NCBI RefSeq assembly: GCF_030286045.1
Contig: NZ_CP127390.1
Coordinates: 1,488,001 to 1,552,000, forward strand
Length of the DNA: 64,000 nt
DNA from: Propionimicrobium sp. PCR01-08-3
GTDB taxonomy: Bacteria > Actinomycetota > Actinomycetes > Propionibacteriales > Propionibacteriaceae
Direction of reading: 5' to 3'
Shown piece after piece: positions 16,689-24,204 of this stretch (its first letter is position 1; every line of letters begins with the position of its first letter). The notes below the pieces were generated by a model, which was not told where the DNA came from, ran no database searches, and saw only the letters and a list, made by a program, of their open reading frames with translations. Made by a program: the position numbers and the translations under genes.

Positions 16689-16704
16689 TCGAACTCTTGT
16701 TCGA
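16689..16704 (+). promoter_or_regulatory. LexA-binding SOS box
   Basis: TCGAACTCTTGTTCGA is a perfect palindromic match to the mycobacterial/Bacillus-type consensus TCGAAC-N4-GTTCGA. It lies about 10 bp before the likely imuA' start, so LexA bound here would block the whole imuA'-imuB-dnaE2 operon until DNA damage. Confidence 0.93.
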
Positions 16705-16714
16705 TAGTAGAAGG

Positions 16715-17413
16715 GTGTTGGTCAACTCTGCTGCGGCTCGACCGGTTCCCCAGGGGGACCTTCTGCGGCGGCTGCATACTCAGGCAGCCGCCGGCACCCG
16801 GCTGCAGCAGAAAGTGCCGGTGCATCCGGTGCTGACAGGCCTTCTCGATGGCGGCTTGCAGCCCGGCGCCGCCTATTCGATAACAGGTGGCTCCTTGCTC
16901 CTGGCACTGTTGGCCGAACCTTCGAAGGCAGGCGCGTGGTGCGGGGTGGTGGGCGTCCCTGAGTTGGGGACGGAGGCCGCCCGCAGTGCGGGGGTCGCAT
17001 TGGATCGGCTTGTTCTGGTACCGAAACCGGGGGAGCGTTGGCTTTCGGTGGTGGCCGCGCTGGCCGAGGCGCTGCCGGTAGTGGCCGTGCGTCCACCTGG
17101 GCGGGTGCCAGATGCGGACGCCAACCGGCTCGCCGCCCGCCTTCGGGAGCGTTCAGCAGTGTTGCTGGTCTGCGGAGAGTGGCCCAGAACACAGATGACT
17201 CTCACTCTCACCGAGAGGCATTGGTCGGGGCTGGGTTCGGGCCACGGCTACCTGAGCTCTCGTGAGGTGGTGATCAGTGCCGTCGACAAGCGCCAAGCCA
17301 TGCCGCGCATCGCCCGGATGATCCTGCCCGATGCCCACGGACGACCGGCCGAGGCTCCCGAACGAGATTCTGATCAGTTCCGGTCACGTCCCAGGTTGAG
17401 GGCGGTGAGCTGA
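16715..17413 (+). CDS. imuA': ImuA'-type RecA-like mutasome accessory protein
   Basis: About 232 residues. The protein resembles actinobacterial ImuA': a degenerate RecA-fold with GLLDGGLQPGAAYSITGGSLLLALLAE in the place of a P-loop, then WCGVVGVPELGTEAARSAGVALDRL and the LAARLRERSAVLLV strand. No true Walker A is present, as is usual for this family. It would connect ImuB and the error-prone polymerase to the damage response. The open frame begins at TTG 16697 inside the LexA box, so a start at GTG 16715, TTG 16718 or further in is more likely; no clear ribosome site decides it. Its stop overlaps the next small ORF in TGATG. Confidence 0.82.
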   Translation: MLVNSAAARPVPQGDLLRRLHTQAAAGTRLQQKVPVHPVLTGLLDGGLQPGAAYSITGGSLLLALLAEPSKAGAWCGVVGVPELGTEAARSAGVALDRLVLVPKPGERWLSVVAALAEALPVVAVRPPGRVPDADANRLAARLRERSAVLLVCGEWPRTQMTLTLTERHWSGLGSGHGYLSSREVVISAVDKRQAMPRIARMILPDAHGRPAEAPERDSDQFRSRPRLRAVS

Positions 17414-17538
17414 TGAACAGCCAGCATCACATGCATGGGAAGGCCCGGGGCCCGCATCAAGAAGTTGTTCTCTGCTATTTCGGACCGCGGGAAACCTTCG
17501 TGTTCTTGCCTCGGTTCATGAAAGCGGTGGGCCAATGA
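17413..17538 (+). CDS. 41-residue ORF coupled to imuA' and imuB
   Basis: MNSQHHMHGKARGPHQEVV... to a C-terminal FLPRFMKAVGQ. The ATG overlaps the imuA' stop by one base (TGATG), and its TGA overlaps the imuB ATG by four bases (ATGA at 17535-17538). imuB has no recognisable ribosome site, so ribosomes terminating on this ORF could deliver its translation. The product is His-rich at the front and has an aromatic VLCYFGPRETFVFLPRF stretch. No family is recognised. It may be a real small mutasome component, a translational relay, or a chance open frame; the double overlap favours translation. Confidence 0.6.
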   Translation: MNSQHHMHGKARGPHQEVVLCYFGPRETFVFLPRFMKAVGQ

Positions 17539-19076
17539 ATACCGCATCTACCCCGACCAGATGCCTGGTCGCCTTGTTTCCTGATTGGCCGGTTACCGCT
17601 TGGTGGCTATCTGACCAGCGTCCGCACACCGGCGCGGTGGCGATCGTCGAAGCCAATCGGGTGATCTCCTGTTCACCGGACGCACGCGCCGAAGGCGTGC
17701 AAACCGGCCATCGCCTGCGCGAGGCACAATCCCGGTGTTCGAAACTGCAGATCGTGCCCGCCGACCCGGTGCGCGACGAATTGATGTTCACTCCGCTGGT
17801 GGTTCAGATCGAGCAGGTGACGCCGAAGGTGCAGATCGTGCGCCCGGGGTTGGCCGCCATGCGCGCCAGGGGACCGGCCCGTTACTACGGCGGTGAAGAC
17901 CAGGCAGCCTGCACGGTATTGGAACAGACCCACCAGCTGGGTATCGCGGGCGGCAAGGCGGCAGTGGCCGATGGCTTGTTCACCGCCGAGCAGGCAGCAC
18001 AATTCGCCGATCCGATAGCGGTGATACCTCCCGGCAGATCGGGTGAGTTCTTGGCACCTTTGCCGGTCGACCGGTTGGACGATGCCGAGCTGAGTGAACT
18101 GCTGCCCAGGCTCGGCATCCACAAACTCGGCGACTTCGCGGGCTTGACGACCACCGATGTGCGCGCCCGGTTCGGCGAGCATGGCGTCCGGTTGCATGAG
18201 CTGGCCCGCGGAAACGACCTGCGCGAGATCGTTCCCCGCGTTCAGCCTCGTGATTTCGCCCGGCAGATCGATTTCGATCCGCCGCTGGCGCTGGCCGAGC
18301 AGGTCGCCTTCAGTATGCAGACGACCGCCGATGATTTCATCGCCTCGCTGGCCGCCCAGCAGTTGGTATGTACCGAGCTTCGGGTGATCTTGCAGGCCGA
18401 GCAAGGCGAGTACTCCGAACGGGTCTGGGCCCACCCTGGTTGCTTCGATGCGCCGGGGGTGGTCGACCGGGTGCGCTGGCAACTGCAGGCAGCCGCAGGA
18501 GATGTGATCGGCAGCGGATTGGTACGGGTGCGTCTCGAACCGGTGGCGACCGATGCCATCGCCCATCACGCGCCCGGGCTGTTCGGTTCGGGCTCCGACG
18601 AGCGGGTTCATCATGTGCTCTCCAGGGTGCAGGCGATGCTCGGCCATGAATCGGTGGTGACACCAGCGATAGGCGGTGGCCGCGAATTGGCCGAGCGTCA
18701 GCTCTTGGTGCCATGGGGCGATCGGGTCGTCTCACCCAGGCCGGCCGATCGTCCATGGCCAGGGCACCTGCCCGATCCGCTACCGGCCACGGTTTTTCCC
18801 GGGCTTCGCCGGGTGGAAGTGACCGATGCCGATGGGGCCAGAGTTCGGGTGAATGACCGGCTGCTGTTGACCAGCGTCCCGGTACAGCTATCGGTGGGCG
18901 CCGTGACATTGCAGTTGGCGAGTTGGGCGGGCCCCTGGCCGGTCGACGAACGCGGCTGGGATGGTGAGCACGCCAAGCAAAATTGCCGCTTTCAGGTTGC
19001 GGACGCCACGGGCGGCGCCTGGCTGCTGGTGCTCGACGCCCAAGGTGCGTGGTGGGCGGAAGGCAGGTACGACTGA
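17535..19076 (+). CDS. imuB: ImuB, catalytically inactive Y-family polymerase homolog
   Basis: 513 residues. The N-terminal LVALFPDWPVTAWW, SPDARAEGVQTGHRLREAQSRC and the helix-hairpin LLPRLGIHKLGDFAGL follow the DinB/ImuB family, and the little-finger region (LAEQVAFSMQTTADDFI) follows. The acidic catalytic residues of a working Y-family polymerase are not in their usual places (LFPDWPV, then LAAMRARGPARYYGG), which fits its known role as a hub binding the beta clamp, ImuA' and DnaE2. A plausible clamp-binding QLASWAGPW-like patch is near the C-terminus, but this is not certain. It overlaps dnaE2 by one base (TGATG). Confidence 0.92.
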   Translation: MNTASTPTRCLVALFPDWPVTAWWLSDQRPHTGAVAIVEANRVISCSPDARAEGVQTGHRLREAQSRCSKLQIVPADPVRDELMFTPLVVQIEQVTPKVQIVRPGLAAMRARGPARYYGGEDQAACTVLEQTHQLGIAGGKAAVADGLFTAEQAAQFADPIAVIPPGRSGEFLAPLPVDRLDDAELSELLPRLGIHKLGDFAGLTTTDVRARFGEHGVRLHELARGNDLREIVPRVQPRDFARQIDFDPPLALAEQVAFSMQTTADDFIASLAAQQLVCTELRVILQAEQGEYSERVWAHPGCFDAPGVVDRVRWQLQAAAGDVIGSGLVRVRLEPVATDAIAHHAPGLFGSGSDERVHHVLSRVQAMLGHESVVTPAIGGGRELAERQLLVPWGDRVVSPRPADRPWPGHLPDPLPATVFPGLRRVEVTDADGARVRVNDRLLLTSVPVQLSVGAVTLQLASWAGPWPVDERGWDGEHAKQNCRFQVADATGGAWLLVLDAQGAWWAEGRYD

Positions 19077-22000
19077 TGGGCTACCACAATCCGCCGATCA
19101 CCTGGCGCCAACTCGAGGGGACGCTGACCGGGCGCAAGAAACCCGACGAATCGGATGCGCCGTTCTCCTGGAAACGTGGTCCCTATCAGGCACCGCCGAT
19201 CGTGCGTCCCGAAGATGGCGTGCCCTATGCCGAACTGCATGCTCATTCGTCCTTCTCGTTCTTGGACGGCGCATCCGGGCCCGCCGAACTGGTCGAGGAG
19301 GCCGAACGGTTGGGGCTGTACGGGATGGCGTTGACCGATCATGACGGGCTGTATGGCATCGTCCGGTTTGCGGAAGCCGCCGAGCAGACCAGCGTGAAGA
19401 CCATCTTCGGGGCAGAACTTTCACTGGAGCTACCTGCACCGCAGAAGGGGGTTGCCGATCCGGTCGGCAGTCATCTGCTGGTGCTGGCTCGCGGCGAGGA
19501 GGGGTACCACCGGTTGGCCGGTGCGCTCACTGCTGCCCAGCTGGCCGGGAAGGAGAAGGGGCGCCCGGTCTATGACCTGGATGATCTGGCCGATCGTGCC
19601 AATGGCGAGTGGGTGATTCTGACTGGCTGCCGCAAGGGCACGGTCCGGCAGGCGCTGGTGGCAGGTGGGCCCACCGAGGCCTCACGGGCAATGGCCGACC
19701 TGGTCGATCGTTTCGGACGCGAACAGGTTTACGTCGAGTTGACCGACCACGGCAATCCGATGGACTCCACGCACAACGATGTGCTCGCCGAGCTGGCCGG
19801 TGAGCAGACGCTGCCGGTGGTGGCGACCGGTAACGTGCACTATGCGAACCCCGGCAAGCATCAGCTGGCTCAGGCGGTGGCCGCGGTCAGGGCGAACCGC
19901 AGCATGGATGAACTCGATGGTTGGCTGCCCGCTGCAGGCACGGCGTTTGTGCGCTCGGGGGCAGAGATGCAGCAGCTTTTCGCGCGTTACCCGGATGCTG
20001 TTGAACGCACCGTCGAGTTGGCCGATGAGCTTGCTTTTCCGTTGCGCCGGGCCAAACCCGCCCTGCCGAAACAAGAAGTGCCGCCCGGTCACACGCCGAT
20101 GTCGTGGCTGCGTGAGCTGGTGTGGCAGGCGGTGCCGCGCAAGTATCCCGATCTGGACGATGCCGGACGCACCCGCATCGCCCATGAGCTGGAGGTGATC
20201 GAGACCAAGGATTTTCCCGGCTACTTCTTGATCGTGCATGACATCGTGGCCGAGGCCAGACGCCGGGGCATCTTGTGCCAGGGCCGGGGTTCGGCGGCCA
20301 ATTCGGCGATCTGTTATCTGCTCGACATCACCGCTGTCGATGCGATCTTCTTCAACCTGCCGTTCGAGAGGTTCTTGTCGTCGCTGCGTGAAGAAGAACC
20401 AGACATCGATGTCGATTTTGATTCCGATCGCCGCGAGGAGATCATTCAATGGGTCTTCGAAAAATATGGACGCGAACGTGCCGCCCAGGTCTGCAATGTC
20501 ATTCAGTACCGCCCGAAGAACGCGGTACGCGATATCGCGAAATCGCTCGGATATTCCTCGGGCCAGCAGGACGCATTCTCGCGTGATCTCGAACGCCATG
20601 ACATATCTCTTGGTAGCGGTCCGGGTGACGATATTCCATCCCAGGTCGCCAGCCTTGCGAACCAGCTGCTGAAGGCACCCAGGCATTTGGGTATTCATTC
20701 CGGCGGCATGGTGCTGACCGAGCGTCCGGTGGGGGAAGTGGTGCCGATCGAGCATGCCCGGATGCCGGGCCGCACGGTGATCCAGTGGGACAAGGACGAT
20801 GCCGCCTGGATGGGGTTGGTGAAGTTCGACCTGCTGGGGTTGGGCATGCTGGCTGCGCTGCAGCATTGCTTCGATCTGATCCAGAGCTCGACCGGTGAGG
20901 TGTGGGAGTTGGCCACCTTGCCGAAGGAGGAAAAGAGCGTCTACGACATGTTGTGCCGAGCCGATTCGATCGGTGTTTTTCAGGTCGAATCTCGTGCTCA
21001 GATGGGGTTGTTGCCGAGGCTTCAGCCGCGCCGATTCTATGATCTGGCGATTCAGATCGCACTGATCAGGCCCGGGCCCATTCAAGGTGGGGCGGTGCAT
21101 CCGTTCGTGCGCCGCAAGCTCGGGCGCGATCCGGTGAGCTACCTGCACCCCAAACTGGAGCCGGTTTTGGCCCGCACCTTGGGGGTGCCGGTCTTTCAGG
21201 AGCAGCTGATGCAGATGGCCATGGCGGTGGGGGACTGCTCCGGTGAGGACGCCGACCTGCTGCGCCGGGCCATGGGTTCGAAACGCGGCCTGGAGCGCAT
21301 CGAATCGGTGCGGGAGCGGCTCTATGCCGGCATGAAACGCAATGGTCTGGACGATGACTCGGCCGATATTATTTATAACCAGATTCAGGCCTTCGCCAAT
21401 TTCGGGTTCGCCGAATCACATTCGCTGAGTTTCGCATTATTGGTTTACGCCAGTTCGTGGCTCAAGCTGCATTATCCGGCGGCTTTTCTTGCCGGGTTAC
21501 TCAGGGCCCAGCCGATGGGCTTTTATTCTTCGGAGACATTGACGGCCGATGCCCGCAGGCATGGGGTCGAGGTGAGGCGGCCCGATTTACTGCTCTCCGG
21601 GGTGGACGCCGGACTCGAGCTCGGAACAAATGAAATACCCTCGGCCGTACCGGCCACAGATCGTGAACACGCACCCGAACGGCTACCGGCGAAAGCTGCA
21701 GCAATCTCCGATCCAGATCACGCTCATTCCGGTAATGAAACGAGCCTCTCCTGCACACCCTCGCCCCTGAATAATGCGCGGTCTCAATGTAGGCAGGCCG
21801 GGCCCACCGGAATGGCGTCGTGTCTGGAGCGCTACCAGCCGCCAGTAGGGGAGTTCGACCCGAATGAGCCCGACGAGGGGGCCGCGCATCGCCGCGATGG
21901 TCACTTCGTGGTGCGGTTGGGATTAACGAATGTGCATGGCATCGGACGTGATCTGGCCACACGCATCGTCACCGAGCGCGAACAGGCGGGGAAGTACCGC

Positions 22001-22609
22001 TCGATGGAGGACCTCGTCCGCAGGACCGGGGTGACCGAGGCGCAGCTAACGGCGCTGGCAACGGCAGGAGCCTTCGACCCGCTGGGATTGACCAGGCGAC
22101 AGGCCTTGTGGCGCGCCGGCACCGCAGCCCTTGACCGGGCCGATACCTTGCCGGGCACGATCAATCCGCTGCAGCCGCCGCTGTTCGAAGACCAGACCGG
22201 CTTGGAGCGCCTGTCCGATGATCTGTCTTCGACCGGGGTATCCGTTGATGACCACGCGATCGCCCATATCCGCAATCAGTTGGCGAAGCGCGGGGTTCTG
22301 ACCTCTGCCGAGCTGCGCACCTTTGAATCCGGACGCCGGGTCCAGGCGGCAGGGTTGGTGACGCATCGGCAGCGCCCCTCGACCGCGTCCGGGATCACCT
22401 TCATGAACCTGGAGGACGAATTCGGCCTGATCAATGTGATCTGCTCTCGGGGGCTGTGGCAACGTTACCGGCGTATCGCCCGATCGTCGGCGGCACTGAT
22501 CGTCCGGGGCAAGCTGGAACGCTCTCCGGAAGGAATCGTCAACCTGCTGGCCGACCGTCTTGAGCCGGTGACCATAGACGTCACCCATCGCTCGCGCGAT
22601 TTTCAATGA
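19076..22609 (+). CDS. dnaE2: Error-prone DNA polymerase DnaE2 with an unusual insertion
   Basis: 1177 residues from ATG 19076; the frame upstream is inside imuB. It performs damage-induced mutagenic synthesis with ImuB. The PHP domain starts at YAELHAHSSFSFLDGA and has LTDHDGLYGIV; the polymerase active site has EEPDIDVDFDSDRREE and the upstream ILCQGRGSAANSAICYL; then AFANFGFAESHSLSFALLVY and a C-terminal OB-fold with GLINVICSRGLWQRYR. Around residues 845-930 (nucleotides about 21600-21880) lies a low-complexity, Ser/Thr/Ala-rich segment between SGVDAGLELG and HFVVRLGLTNVHGIGRDL that ordinary DnaE2 sequences do not have, as far as I recall. Confidence 0.94.
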   Translation: MGYHNPPITWRQLEGTLTGRKKPDESDAPFSWKRGPYQAPPIVRPEDGVPYAELHAHSSFSFLDGASGPAELVEEAERLGLYGMALTDHDGLYGIVRFAEAAEQTSVKTIFGAELSLELPAPQKGVADPVGSHLLVLARGEEGYHRLAGALTAAQLAGKEKGRPVYDLDDLADRANGEWVILTGCRKGTVRQALVAGGPTEASRAMADLVDRFGREQVYVELTDHGNPMDSTHNDVLAELAGEQTLPVVATGNVHYANPGKHQLAQAVAAVRANRSMDELDGWLPAAGTAFVRSGAEMQQLFARYPDAVERTVELADELAFPLRRAKPALPKQEVPPGHTPMSWLRELVWQAVPRKYPDLDDAGRTRIAHELEVIETKDFPGYFLIVHDIVAEARRRGILCQGRGSAANSAICYLLDITAVDAIFFNLPFERFLSSLREEEPDIDVDFDSDRREEIIQWVFEKYGRERAAQVCNVIQYRPKNAVRDIAKSLGYSSGQQDAFSRDLERHDISLGSGPGDDIPSQVASLANQLLKAPRHLGIHSGGMVLTERPVGEVVPIEHARMPGRTVIQWDKDDAAWMGLVKFDLLGLGMLAALQHCFDLIQSSTGEVWELATLPKEEKSVYDMLCRADSIGVFQVESRAQMGLLPRLQPRRFYDLAIQIALIRPGPIQGGAVHPFVRRKLGRDPVSYLHPKLEPVLARTLGVPVFQEQLMQMAMAVGDCSGEDADLLRRAMGSKRGLERIESVRERLYAGMKRNGLDDDSADIIYNQIQAFANFGFAESHSLSFALLVYASSWLKLHYPAAFLAGLLRAQPMGFYSSETLTADARRHGVEVRRPDLLLSGVDAGLELGTNEIPSAVPATDREHAPERLPAKAAAISDPDHAHSGNETSLSCTPSPLNNARSQCRQAGPTGMASCLERYQPPVGEFDPNEPDEGAAHRRDGHFVVRLGLTNVHGIGRDLATRIVTEREQAGKYRSMEDLVRRTGVTEAQLTALATAGAFDPLGLTRRQALWRAGTAALDRADTLPGTINPLQPPLFEDQTGLERLSDDLSSTGVSVDDHAIAHIRNQLAKRGVLTSAELRTFESGRRVQAAGLVTHRQRPSTASGITFMNLEDEFGLINVICSRGLWQRYRRIARSSAALIVRGKLERSPEGIVNLLADRLEPVTIDVTHRSRDFQ

Positions 22610-22682
22610 CGCTGCTCCCACCGAACCGGCCTGCGGCCTCCACTCTGTTCCCGAACGCGCACATGCCGCATACGATTGAGGT

Positions 22683-22958
22683 ATGGAGACGCAACCGTTT
22701 ATCGACACTGTGGACCGGCTTGCCGATGTGGTTCGGGAGGCACGCACCCGGCAGGGCTGGACCCAGGCGGAGCTTGCCCAAGAAGCCGGCGTCGGCCGAC
22801 GGTTCGTCGTCGACTTGGAGAAGGGGCACGCCCGAGCGGAGTTGGAGAAAACACTGGATGTTCTAAGAGTGTTGGGATTGCGTCCCCGTGCTATCCCCGC
22901 CTACCAACCATGGGCCTACGGCACCGATGGCAGATTGAAGGAGGATACCCATGGCTGA
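22683..22958 (+). CDS. hipB: HipB-like helix-turn-helix antitoxin
   Basis: 91 residues with a Cro/CI helix-turn-helix: LADVVREARTRQGWTQAEL and VGRRFVVDLEKGHARAELE. It should neutralise the HipA kinase encoded next and repress the operon. The stop overlaps the hipA start by 8 bp. There is no well-spaced ribosome site; TACGAT lies just upstream, so the mRNA may be leaderless. Together with hipA it forms a complete-looking type II toxin-antitoxin module after the SOS genes. Confidence 0.88.
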   Translation: METQPFIDTVDRLADVVREARTRQGWTQAELAQEAGVGRRFVVDLEKGHARAELEKTLDVLRVLGLRPRAIPAYQPWAYGTDGRLKEDTHG

Positions 22959-24162
22959 CGCGTTGGAGACGTTTTGGGACGGGCTGCATATCGGGGTCTT
23001 CACCCGCGAGGCCGGCCGAGTCAGGTTCGTCTACGACGACGATGCACCCGAATATCCGGTATCGCTTTCGTTGCCCAGGCTTGGCGGGTGGACCAGGCGT
23101 GCTCCAGAAGTATTCCTGGACAATTTGCTGCCCAACAACCCCCGTGTGAGGCAACTCTGGTCCGACTCACTGCAAACCCCCAACACCCCGTTCGACCTGC
23201 TGGGGCAAGTGGGCGAAGATGTGGCTGGTGCACTGTCTTTCCTGCCCGAGGGCCAAACCTTGGAACGTGTGAGCACACCAGTGGAAGTGGCCTCCGATGA
23301 TGAAATCGCAGCTCGGATTGCCGCCATCCAACGGAATCCAGATATGTGGCTGAACCGGGAACAGCTGGGCAAGGCACGCATGTCTTTGGCCGGGGCGCAG
23401 GGAAAATTCTCGCTGTCCCGGATCGGAGAAACGTGGGTGTGGCCGACGATCTCCCGGCCCTCCACCCATATTTTGAAGCCGAAACTTTCCTGGCTGGACG
23501 AGACCATTTCTCTTGAACATGGCGGACAGTTACTGGCATCAAGGATTGGATTGCCGGCAGCGAAGTCCAGCGTATTAGAGTTCCGCAGCCAACAGGCATA
23601 TGTCACCGAGAGGTTTGATCGGGCCGAGATCGATGGGGCTTTGCACCGGGTCCATATGGAGGACGTTGCACAAGCCCTCGGGATTTCGGCGGACAGGAAA
23701 TATGAGATCCGCGCTGACCAGGCGATCCGATTGCTGTGGGATCGGGTTTCTACAGATTCGGCATACGATTTCGTCCGGCTGTTGGCCTACAACACCGCCA
23801 TCGGGAACGCAGATGCGCACGGGAAGAACTACTCGATCTTTTTGGGTCAGTCGATGTCACTCGCGCCTTTGTACGACGCTGTTCCCACGACCGTGTGGCC
23901 GGAGTTGACGGACAAGCGGTTGGCGATGCCCATCACGGGAGCGACGATCGCACAAGCCGTGCAGGAGTCGCACTGGGCGAAGCTGGCCCGCCGGACGGGG
24001 CTCGATGAGGACCGGATTCTCGTGATCGTCCGGGAAGTCGCTACCGGGGTGCGGGAGCAGGCCCACGATGCATTCCAGGATGCAGGGGTATCTGCTGGCA
24101 TGCTCGAAAGATTGGATGTTCTGTTCAAGAAAACGACAGCCAAGTTTGGGAAGCCCATATAG
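22951..24162 (+). CDS. hipA: HipA-family serine/threonine kinase toxin
   Basis: 403 residues, close to the family norm of 400-440. The N-terminal subdomain has PRLGGWTRRAPEVFLDNLLPNN and NTPFDLLGQVGEDVAGALSFLP. The kinase core has MSLAGAQGKFSLSR (the glycine-rich ejectable loop), STHILKP with the ATP-binding lysine, VTERFDR, and the catalytic NTAIGNADAHGKNYS followed by LAPLYDAV with the metal-binding aspartate. All expected catalytic residues appear intact, so it is probably active. In Escherichia coli HipA phosphorylates glutamyl-tRNA synthetase and causes persistence; the target here is unknown. An AAGGAG site precedes the start within hipB. Confidence 0.93.
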   Translation: MADALETFWDGLHIGVFTREAGRVRFVYDDDAPEYPVSLSLPRLGGWTRRAPEVFLDNLLPNNPRVRQLWSDSLQTPNTPFDLLGQVGEDVAGALSFLPEGQTLERVSTPVEVASDDEIAARIAAIQRNPDMWLNREQLGKARMSLAGAQGKFSLSRIGETWVWPTISRPSTHILKPKLSWLDETISLEHGGQLLASRIGLPAAKSSVLEFRSQQAYVTERFDRAEIDGALHRVHMEDVAQALGISADRKYEIRADQAIRLLWDRVSTDSAYDFVRLLAYNTAIGNADAHGKNYSIFLGQSMSLAPLYDAVPTTVWPELTDKRLAMPITGATIAQAVQESHWAKLARRTGLDEDRILVIVREVATGVREQAHDAFQDAGVSAGMLERLDVLFKKTTAKFGKPI

Positions 24163-24204
24163 TCGCGTCGCTCCTGGTCTGCCGACCTTTCCGGAGCCCT
24201 GAGG

